NCBI GenBank assembly: GCA_003505155.1
Contig: DNYJ01000022.1
Location: 1-10,079 of the forward strand
Direction: 5' to 3'
Source: Candidatus Uhrbacteria bacterium
Lineage (GTDB): Bacteria > Patescibacteriota > Patescibacteriia > UBA9934 > UBA10169
Length of the DNA stretch: 10,079 nucleotides
Shown: piece after piece, positions 6,145 to 10,079 of the stretch
Position numbering within the stretch: the first letter of the stretch is position 1
Layout of the letters: the number at the start of each line of letters is the position of its first letter
Translations under genes and position numbers: made by a program
Notes under the pieces: generated by a model
The model's database searches: none
Told to the model about the DNA's origin: nothing
Seen by the model: the letters and a program-made list of their open reading frames with translations, nothing else

Positions 6145-6798
6145 GTGATTCTTTGGGTGAGCCAACACCCACCCGTGCCGACGCAGGTCGCGTTGCTTCG
6201 GGAAATGTACGGCCCCGCCTTTGGCGGGATCGTCCACTCCCGTGAGCGCAACGCCCAGAGCGTGGCGCGGGAGTTCTGGTCGGGGAGCTATCGCGACTTG
6301 GTCGCGGTCGTCCCCCTCGCAACCCTCGATCATCTCTGCCGTGAGGGCCTTCAGCCCTTGTGGGCCGAGATGGTCGGGACCCCGCAGGCCGGGCGCAAGC
6401 CCGACCTGGACTTCCGCGGGATGCGGTTGTGGTTCGTCGGGTACAAGCGAGTGCGGGGGGTGACCCTCGAACTCGCTCCGGCGGATCCGCAACCGCGAAC
6501 GCGGATTCTGCGGGTGACCCGTCACTCCGCCTCCAGTGAGGAGATCGCCGAGCTTCGGCGACTCTTCGGGGGTGGGGTGGCAGTCGAGGATGACTCCAGG
6601 CCGTTTTCGGACGGCAGGGAAATCCTCGATCGGGTCGCCCGCGCGGGGGCCGACGACCTTCTGGTCGTGGCGCCTTACAGCGTCATGGACCAGATCGTCC
6701 GGGGTGGCCGCAAGCCTCTCTGGGCGAAGGTCGTCGGCGGTCGGTTCGTCTCCCTGCACCGCGTGCAGGGGGTTCGGATCGACTTCGAGGAGGTCTAG
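6145..6798 (+). CDS. Protein of two tandem copies of an unrecognised domain
   Basis: A 217-residue protein built from an internal duplication. Residues 2-110 and 121-217 align along their length: ILWVSQH with ILRVTRH, TQVALLREMYG with EEIAELRRLFG, RDLVAVVPLATLDHL with DDLLVVAPYSVMDQI, QPLWAEMVG with KPLWAKVVG, and FVGYKRVRGVTLEL with FVSLHRVQGVRIDF. Each copy reads as strand, helix, strand, helix, strand with a conserved PLWA motif, suggesting a small alpha/beta domain or an intramolecular dimer. I cannot name the family or the function. The start is GTG at 6145 with ACGGAGGTGA just upstream. It is GC-rich like the other plus-strand singletons and stands as a single-gene unit with its own structured leader and 3' hairpin. 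Confidence 0.75.
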   Translation: MILWVSQHPPVPTQVALLREMYGPAFGGIVHSRERNAQSVAREFWSGSYRDLVAVVPLATLDHLCREGLQPLWAEMVGTPQAGRKPDLDFRGMRLWFVGYKRVRGVTLELAPADPQPRTRILRVTRHSASSEEIAELRRLFGGGVAVEDDSRPFSDGREILDRVARAGADDLLVVAPYSVMDQIVRGGRKPLWAKVVGGRFVSLHRVQGVRIDFEEV

Positions 6799-6826
6799 CC
6801 TCCCAACCGGTCACGCTTCTTTGTCC

Positions 6827-6864
6827 CCGTTTCTTTCGTGTAGAAGAAATGGAGAGCCACACGG
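6827..6864 (+). terminator. 3' hairpin with possible loop pseudoknot
   Basis: CCGTTTCTT (6827-6835) pairs with AAGAAATGG (6844-6852) over nine pairs with one G-U and loop TCGTGTAG. It is the counterpart of 1275-1300 with paired changes in the stem. The loop bases TCGTGT (6836-6841) can pair with ACACGG (6859-6864) downstream, giving a short pseudoknot. There is no T-run after the stem. Confidence 0.45.
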
Positions 6865-6970
6865 GGGAGCAGAACCCCAATCTGACCGCCTCGCGTCTGT
6901 ATCCGTCGGTGGCAACATCGGCGTAGCAAGGGCGCGAGCGGAATAGCCGCAATGCACGCGACAAAAAAAC

Positions 6971-7061
6971 TCGGAGGAAGTTGCGCACGCTCCCTCCTCC
7001 GACATTTGTTCTTGAGAAAAAGAAACCGCGGAACTCGAGGACGCATGTCGGAGCAATCCGA
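6971..7061. repeat. Cassette-boundary element, left end of the TA array
   Basis: GTTGCGC at about 6980 is followed by a 20-base left arm (6997-7016, starting CTCCGACAT) that pairs with the right arm (7034-7053, ending ATGTCGGAG) almost throughout, using several G-T pairs. The right arm runs into TCGGA-GCAA-TCCGA (7048-7061), a five-pair hairpin with a GNRA loop that competes with the long stem. A further competing pairing is TCGGAGGA (6971-6978) with TCCTCCGA (6995-7002). The VapC-like gene lies just beyond. This copy lacks the left promoter portion that the other TA elements carry. Confidence 0.6.
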
Positions 7062-7152
7062 AACAGATCACGGCGAGGAAATCAAAATCCCCCTTCGGCA
7101 AGAAGCTTGGGTGGCGGATGGCCGGCACAAGGTCAAGTGCAGACGAGGGACG

Positions 7153-7515
7153 CTATGGAATCTCTTTGAGAAGCTCCAATTCGGGGATCTCTTGAAAATC
7201 CTTAGTGTTTCTTGTCAGCAGGGGCAGGCTCCATTCAAGCGCGGTTGCCGCGATAAGGAGATCAGGAAGTTCTGTTTTTCTGGTTCGACTGAGCGAAGCC
7301 GCACGCCGAGCAATGGCAGAGTCTACGTTCAAGCGTTTCGTAAGACGAAGAAATTCTTCAATGAGAATCTCCTCAACTTCCGGAAGACCGGCCAGCTGAA
7401 ACAGCTCTGCCTCCGTAATGACGGAAATGGCGAACGTGAGATCTTCAGAGGATTCTGAAAGAATGCTTTTCTGCAGGTGTTCGATGATAATGTTGGTATC
7501 TAACAGTATCCGCAT
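7153..7515 (-). CDS. vapC: VapC-like PIN-domain toxin
   Basis: A 120-residue PIN-domain protein of normal length. The acidic metal-binding residues are in place: D6 in LLDTN, E37 in SVITEAEL, D85 in LPDLLIAATAL, and the C-terminal LLTRNTKDF motif (99-107) with N103 and D106. PIN toxins are Mg-dependent ribonucleases that cut tRNA or rRNA when released from the antitoxin. The ATG lies two bases after the stop of the upstream gene, so the two are one operon with the antitoxin first. The gene has lower GC than the plus-strand genes to the left. The family call is firm; the RNA target is unknown. Confidence 0.92.
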   Translation of the reverse strand: MRILLDTNIIIEHLQKSILSESSEDLTFAISVITEAELFQLAGLPEVEEILIEEFLRLTKRLNVDSAIARRAASLSRTRKTELPDLLIAATALEWSLPLLTRNTKDFQEIPELELLKEIP

Positions 7516-7517
7516 AT

Positions 7518-7787
7518 TCAGGGCATCTGGCGTTTCATACGTTCACCCCATTTCTTGCGCATTTTGCGTTGCCAAGCAACAGGGTCCAGTTGAAGATGAG
7601 AAAGAACTCCGCCGGTCTTACGTAGAATGCGTGCCTGACGATCGCGATCTTCCTGCTGACTTTTTTCCAAGTGTTTGTCAACGGCATGCATGCGAGAATT
7701 CCATAGATTGGGAATCATTTGTTTTTCGAGAAATCCAAGACGTCGCTGAACGTCCGCGAGCGTGGTCTGAATCTGTTTCGTATTCAT
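7518..7787 (-). CDS. Putative antitoxin of the VapC-like toxin
   Basis: An 89-residue protein starting MNTKQIQTTLADVQRRLGF, called an antitoxin from position: first gene of a two-gene operon with a PIN toxin. It does not look like the usual AbrB- or RHH-type VapB. The N-terminus (LADVQRRLGFLEKQM) is a heptad-like helix, the middle is very polar (EKSQQEDRDRQAR), and the C-terminus is strongly basic (WQRKMRKKWGERMKRQ). An upstream in-frame extension would read through the boundary element and is rejected; ATG at 7787 has GGAG upstream and matches the layout of the other three operons. Confidence 0.7.
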   Translation of the reverse strand: MNTKQIQTTLADVQRRLGFLEKQMIPNLWNSRMHAVDKHLEKSQQEDRDRQARILRKTGGVLSHLQLDPVAWQRKMRKKWGERMKRQMP

Positions 7788-7795
7788 ACGTCTCC

Positions 7796-7824
7796 AACAT
7801 ATCAAATTCTTTGGAAGCTCGCAA
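7796..7824 (-). promoter_or_regulatory. Candidate promoter of the VapBC-like operon
   Basis: Read on the minus strand: TTGCGA (7824-7819), 17 bases, TATGTT (7801-7796), then GGAG and ATG at 7787. The same arrangement is kept before all four TA operons. A start about seven bases after the -10 would make the message nearly leaderless; a -10 slightly upstream (TTGATA) is the alternative. Confidence 0.5.
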
Positions 7825-7902
7825 CACAACATACGTTGCGCTTCGACACCCGTGCGTGAGAACATTCAAATGCTCTCAATCGCGGATGTCGGAGGAATCC
7901 GA
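7819..7902. repeat. Cassette-boundary element between VapBC- and RelBE-like modules
   Basis: CGCAAC (7820-7825) pairs with GTTGCG (7835-7840) around loop ACAACATAC. A 26-base left arm (7841-7866, starting CTTCGACACC) pairs with the right arm (7869-7894, ending GATGTCGGAG) with scattered mismatches. TCGGA-GGAA-TCCGA (7889-7902) is a five-pair hairpin with a GNRA loop. The RelE-like stop codon lies three bases beyond. Constant ends with a private central stem are the hallmark of the series. Confidence 0.7.
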
Positions 7903-7904
7903 AC

Positions 7905-8162
7905 TTATCGGTACACGTCTTTACGGTGGCCGATGGTGATCATGAGCGCTGTGTCGCGCTCTACAAAAGCAAACAGTGCGCGGTAAGCGCGCGTGATGCG
8001 AAAGGAGAAGATTGACGAATGCCCCTTAAGCTTCTTAAGATGAAGTCGCGGATCGTGCGAGGAGGTTTCGAAAATTTCTTCTTGTACGCGATAGGTCGAC
8101 TGAATCTTCTCGGGCAACTTGTCAAATGCCTTGCGAAACTCGTCAGCGTAGACGACCTTCAT
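7905..8162 (-). CDS. RelE/ParE-superfamily toxin
   Basis: An 85-residue toxin with the family pattern throughout: MKVVYADEFRKAFDKLP, then DPRLHLKKLKGH, SFRITRAYRALFAF, and the C-terminal IGHRKDVYR with the usual His, Arg, Lys and Tyr. RelE-type members cut mRNA on the ribosome, while ParE-type members poison gyrase; the basic and aromatic C-terminus fits RelE better, though this is inference. The start ATG overlaps the stop of the antitoxin gene (ATGA), so translation is coupled. Length is normal and no key residue is obviously missing. Confidence 0.88.
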   Translation of the reverse strand: MKVVYADEFRKAFDKLPEKIQSTYRVQEEIFETSSHDPRLHLKKLKGHSSIFSFRITRAYRALFAFVERDTALMITIGHRKDVYR

Positions 8163-8392
8163 AGCTTGGAAGAAACCCGACCGGATGTCCAGTCAGCAAG
8201 CCCACGTTTAATTGACGCAGAGAGTGTTCGTGGTGTTTGATATTCTGAAAGAGTCTCTTCCGGAATATCCATTGAGACTTCTGAAAGAAGACGAGAAACA
8301 AATCCCTCCAGCGATAAACCGTAACGCAGAGCCAGCCTATTGAGACGTTCAGCATGCCTGTGACCGACTTTTGCTTGGATCGTTGTATTCAT
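8159..8392 (-). CDS. Antitoxin of the RelE/ParE-like toxin
   Basis: A 77-residue protein starting MNTTIQAKVGHRHAERLNRL, first gene of the operon, overlapping the toxin start by four bases. The N-terminus (TTIQAKVGHRHAERLNRLALRYGLSLEGFVSRLL) fits a ribbon-helix-helix DNA-binding fold, with a short strand followed by two helices, as in RelB-like antitoxins that repress their own operon. The C-terminal part (SASIKRGLADWTSGRVSS) is the kind of flexible tail that wraps the toxin. GGAGG lies just upstream of the ATG. Confidence 0.75.
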   Translation of the reverse strand: MNTTIQAKVGHRHAERLNRLALRYGLSLEGFVSRLLSEVSMDIPEETLSEYQTPRTLSASIKRGLADWTSGRVSSKL

Positions 8393-8401
8393 AATACCTC
8401 C

Positions 8402-8430
8402 AACATATCAAAAATGCTCCCAGCTCGCAA
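8402..8430 (-). promoter_or_regulatory. Candidate promoter of the RelBE-like operon
   Basis: Minus strand: TTGCGA (8430-8425), 17 bases, TATGTT (8407-8402), then GGAGG and ATG at 8392. Position and spacing equal those of the other TA operons although the intervening bases differ. Confidence 0.5.
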
Positions 8431-8558
8431 CACAACAGACGTTGCGCTTCGACACCGGCACGGCAGAATCCATTCATTTGGCGGGGAGCTTGCATCTCTC
8501 TCGCCAAGCGACTCGTCTTATGAGTCGAATCTGCCGTTCCGATGTCGGAGCAATCCGA
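8425..8558. repeat. Cassette-boundary element between RelBE-like and HicBA modules
   Basis: CGCAAC (8426-8431) pairs with GTTGCG (8441-8446). A 24-base left arm (8447-8470, starting CTTCGACACC) pairs with the right arm (8527-8550, ending GATGTCGGAG) with few mismatches. Unlike the other copies, the loop contains two more hairpins: GGCGGGGAG with CTCTCTCGCC (8480-8505) and GACTCG with TGAGTC (8510-8526), giving a cruciform-like shape. It ends with TCGGA-GCAA-TCCGA (8545-8558). Confidence 0.7.
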
Positions 8559-8592
8559 AAAACAAAAACAGCCGGTTTGGGCTGTTGGTTCA

Positions 8593-8829
8593 TCACAGCA
8601 AGTTGAGAAATTCTTGAATGCTCAATTCTGCTTGTTTGATGATGTCCATGAGAAGGGATTTGTGGATCTCTTCACCGCTATGGATTGGGACAACCGTCTG
8701 GCATTTCTTTGTCGGATGCCGCATAACGACATGACTGCCTTTTTGGCGGTCCTGCACAAAACCAGCCTTTTCGAGCGCTCGAATAATTTTGCGAGCCCTT
8801 AGAGATGGCAATAGATGGAAGGCGGTCAT
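8593..8829 (-). CDS. hicA: HicA toxin
   Basis: A 78-residue HicA-family protein. The core is clear: KIIRALEKAGFVQDRQKGSHVVMRHP with the catalytic His at residue 33 in GSH, then VVPIHSGEEIHKSLLMDIIKQAELSIQEFL. HicA has a double-stranded-RNA-binding-like fold and is an mRNA interferase. It follows HicB with a three-base gap. Here the order is antitoxin then toxin, the reverse of the classic hicAB order but common in this family. Confidence 0.93.
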   Translation of the reverse strand: MTAFHLLPSLRARKIIRALEKAGFVQDRQKGSHVVMRHPTKKCQTVVPIHSGEEIHKSLLMDIIKQAELSIQEFLNLL

Positions 8830-8832
8830 AGT

Positions 8833-9075
8833 TTAGTTGCCGACCATGACCGAGCTAAGAAAGACACGCTGTTCTTTCTTGGGAAGTGTCTCTTTGTGAG
8901 CTACAAGGCTTTCCAAGTAGACCTCAATGGCTTCGGTGATACGCTGTTCCGCTTGATGGAGTGTCTTCCCTTGTGTGTGGCAACCGGGAAGTTCCGGAAC
9001 GGTTGCAATAAACCAGTCATGCTCTTCTCGATAGATGACATGAAAGTTCCTGTTTGCGGTGAAAAGTTTCTTCAT
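8833..9075 (-). CDS. hicB: HicB antitoxin, short form
   Basis: An 80-residue HicB-family antitoxin. The partial RNase H-like fold is seen from FHVIYREEHDWFIATVPELPGCHTQGK to AEQRITEAIEVYLE, with the LPGC motif at 29-32. There is no room for the C-terminal DNA-binding domain found in longer HicB proteins, so autoregulation may need another factor or may not occur. The start MKKLFTAN at 9075 is chosen because it has GGAGG upstream and aligns with the starts of the other TA operons; an extension upstream would run into the promoter. Confidence 0.9.
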   Translation of the reverse strand: MKKLFTANRNFHVIYREEHDWFIATVPELPGCHTQGKTLHQAEQRITEAIEVYLESLVAHKETLPKKEQRVFLSSVMVGN

Positions 9076-9083
9076 ACGCCTCC

Positions 9084-9112
9084 AACATATCAAAAATACT
9101 CACGGTTCGCAA
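9084..9112 (-). promoter_or_regulatory. Candidate promoter of the HicBA operon
   Basis: Minus strand: TTGCGA (9112-9107), 17 bases, TATGTT (9089-9084), then GGAGG and ATG at 9075, as in the other operons. Confidence 0.5.
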
Positions 9113-9180
9113 CACAACACCCGTTGCGCTTCGACCTGCGTTCTTGAGTGAGTTCAAGGCCGCAGGTCGGAGCGATCCAA
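9107..9180. repeat. Cassette-boundary element between HicBA and the fourth TA module
   Basis: CGCAAC (9108-9113) pairs with GTTGCG (9123-9128). Left arm 9129-9147 (starting CTTCGACCTGCG) pairs with right arm 9153-9172 (ending CGCAGGTCGGAG) with two or three mismatches; the loop is about five bases. The terminal hairpin is TCGGA-GCGA-TCCAA (9167-9180), a weaker stem but again a GNRA loop. This copy has GACC/GGTC where others have GACA/TGTC, a paired change. Confidence 0.7.
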
Positions 9181-9374
9181 AAAACAAAATCCTCCTTTGC
9201 GTCAAGCGTTGGAGGACCGGCGGATGGATGCCGACAAGTTTCTTTACCCCGAGCATATTGCTTGTCGGATCGATTCGGAGCATCTGTGCGGTGTCGTCAA
9301 TGCGCGGCAAGAGATGTTTTGGGAGCGCTTTCAGATCCTTTTGAAACGGCGAGGTCGTGTACAGTATGCGCATA

Positions 9375-9593
9375 CTAGCGCAGTTTCAAAAGGGATGTGA
9401 CGCGTTTCGATTTTCCGGCGCGATGCTCTTCAACGGACTTGCGAAGTCCGGAAAGAAATTCCGGTTTGTAAGCGTCCGCTTCTTCCAAAATCTCTTCTGT
9501 GGAATCGAGGAGATTCTGGCTTGCCTGCATAAAACGATTCCATGCGGATGTCCGTATGCGTATGGAATCGATAATCTTAGAAGAAGTATTCAT
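9375..9593 (-). CDS. Antitoxin of the truncated RelE-like toxin
   Basis: A 72-residue protein starting MNTSSKIIDSIRIRTSAWNRF. The C-terminal segment FLSGLRKSVEEHRAGKSKRVTSL is a typical antitoxin tail (GL..S..E...GK), and the gene sits one base before the toxin start. The N-terminal half is helical and polar. It is intact while its toxin is broken, so it could persist as a stand-alone antitoxin against related toxins. The upstream GGAAG is a weaker ribosome-binding site than the GGAGG of the sister operons. Confidence 0.72.
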   Translation of the reverse strand: MNTSSKIIDSIRIRTSAWNRFMQASQNLLDSTEEILEEADAYKPEFLSGLRKSVEEHRAGKSKRVTSLLKLR

Positions 9594-9642
9594 AATGCTT
9601 CCAACATATCAAAAATGCTCACGGTTCGCAACACAACACACG
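9594..9642. repeat. Left half only of the boundary element, right end of the TA array
   Basis: Identity with the other copies runs from the start codon through the promoter to CGCAACACAACACAC and then stops. The expected CGTTGCGCTTCGAC is replaced by unrelated sequence (GAGGCAATTCC). The break falls inside the loop of the CGCAAC/GTTGCG hairpin, so this marks either the junction point of the array or a half-site left by recombination. Confidence 0.6.
9603..9631 (-). promoter_or_regulatory. Candidate promoter of the fourth TA operon
   Basis: Minus strand: TTGCGA (9631-9626), 17 bases, TATGTT (9608-9603), then GGAAG and ATG at 9593. Confidence 0.5.
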
Positions 9643-9685
9643 AGGCAATTCCACCACGATCCAAGGTCAAGTGGAGGGTGTCCAA

Positions 9686-9740
9686 TCCCGACCTTCTCCA
9701 ACACCAGCGCGGCAAAATCTGCTACGCTGATGTCGGGGAC
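9686..9740 (+). repeat. Divergent boundary-like hairpin before the zinc-ribbon gene
   Basis: TCCCGAC (9686-9692) pairs with GTCGGGGA (9732-9739), and inside it CAGCG (9705-9709) pairs with CGCTG (9725-9729) and GCA with TGC. The right end GATGTCGGGGACC resembles the TGTCGGAG motif. It is followed by the leader and the ribosome-binding site GGAG (9761-9764) of the next gene. Confidence 0.4.
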
Positions 9741-9770
9741 CAACAACCCGCCCCGAAAGAGGAGAGACCC

Positions 9771-10079
9771 ATGAGTTGGAAGCCAAAGCTCAATCCGCTC
9801 GTCTGCCCGTTCTGCGAGCAGGCGTGCAACTTCCCGCGGCCCGTGCGGCTTAGGGACGCTCCCGGCTTCAACAACCCTTCCCTCGCCGCCTCCTGCGGGT
9901 GCGGCGCCTTCGTCATCGTGGACATCGAGATCCACGACGATGAGGCACAGCTCCACGAGTGGGCAGAGAGGGCGAGTCGGACAGTCGAGGTGCGCATCGT
10001 CGCGCACGTCGACTTCTGGAGCGTCGCCAAGAACCCCGAGGGGGAGTGGGACGGAGACTGGGTGGACGCCCTGTTCTAC
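9771..10079 (+). CDS. Zinc-ribbon-like protein, 3' end beyond the window
   Basis: An open frame of 103 codons with no stop before the window ends. It starts MSWKPKLNPLVCPFCEQAC; CPFC at 12-15 and CGC at 42-44 give a plausible four-cysteine zinc-binding ribbon. After it come beta-strand-like segments (AFVIVDIEI; TVEVRIVAHVDFW) and an acidic, Trp-containing stretch (EGEWDGDWVDALFY). I cannot name the family. AGGAGA lies six bases before the ATG. The codons are GC-rich like those of the other plus-strand singletons and unlike the TA genes just upstream. Confidence 0.7.
   Translation, partial: MSWKPKLNPLVCPFCEQACNFPRPVRLRDAPGFNNPSLAASCGCGAFVIVDIEIHDDEAQLHEWAERASRTVEVRIVAHVDFWSVAKNPEGEWDGDWVDALFY

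Larger units (their letters stand above)
9017..9373 (-). pseudogene. Truncated RelE/ParE-like toxin reading into the boundary element
   Basis: The first 50 or so residues (MRILYTTSPFQKDLKALP ... GVKKLVG) are a normal RelE/ParE-type N-terminus. At the point where the family continues with its core strands (yRvRv..yRviY) the homology stops. The open frame continues for about 65 residues through the boundary element (9107-9180) and into the 5' end of hicB in another frame. The catalytic C-terminal half is therefore missing. It starts one base after the antitoxin stop. A short active toxin is unlikely; a deletion ending close to the boundary element is the simplest reading. Confidence 0.65.

Noticed and set aside
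7418..7939. Plus-strand frames across the TA region (for example 7418-7939 and 8815-9147)
   Set aside because: They run antisense to well-supported toxin and antitoxin genes and through the boundary elements, with no recognisable protein features.
6971..9642. Canonical integron attC sites
   Set aside because: Constant ends, private stem and asymmetric unpaired bases are attC-like, but I could not place a pair of complementary R boxes, so I do not call them attC.
6971..9642. CRISPR array
   Set aside because: The repeated units are over 70 bases with variable centres and are separated by TA genes, not by short spacers; no Cas gene is seen.

Overview
The window looks like an accessory, cassette-type region of a bacterial genome or large mobile element. 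I cannot name the host from sequence alone. A Candidate Phyla Radiation (Patescibacteria)-like host is a weak guess from the style of the small toxin-antitoxin (TA) genes and the high share of unrecognised proteins. No tRNA, rRNA, CRISPR array, transposase or integrase is visible.

Layout. (1) Bases 1-5944 carry plus-strand genes: a GC-rich MoxR-like AAA+ ATPase (177-1256), a lower-GC von Willebrand A (VWA) protein with an intact MIDAS motif (1578-2984), an unknown protein (3184-3846), a stretch of about 1.1 kb without a convincing large gene (3847-5020), and another unknown protein (5021-5944). The 1.1-kb stretch is packed with hairpins and is the best candidate for a large structured RNA. 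It opens with two tiny ORFs behind a near-perfect Shine-Dalgarno (SD) sequence. (2) 6145-6798 is a GC-rich protein made of two copies of one domain. (3) 7153-9593 is a minus-strand array of four two-gene TA modules: VapBC-like, RelBE-like, HicBA, and a RelBE-like pair whose toxin is truncated. (4) 9771 to the window end is the start of a GC-rich, zinc-ribbon-like protein on the plus strand.

The most interesting signal is what separates the genes. Each TA module is bounded by a foldable element with constant ends (GTTGCGC near the left, TGTCGGAG followed by a GNRA-like tetranucleotide and TCC at the right) and a central stem whose sequence differs in each copy yet stays paired. This resembles integron attC organisation, but I do not find the canonical R boxes. 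The same right-end motif lies 5' of the MoxR gene (bases 5-19), and weaker relatives lie in the leaders of the other GC-rich genes, so the whole window may be one cassette array. The next TA operon's promoter and ribosome-binding site lie beside each element, so every module arrives with its own expression signals.

The GC-rich genes have leaders and trailers full of strong hairpins, some with GNRA loops. They include a well-formed potential H-type pseudoknot just after the stop of the 5021-5944 gene and a matched pair of 3' hairpins, with compensatory base changes, downstream of two unrelated genes. MoxR and VWA proteins usually work as a chaperone pair. Here they lie together but have separate leaders and different base composition. 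All structural claims are from reading base-pairing by eye; no folding or database search was run.
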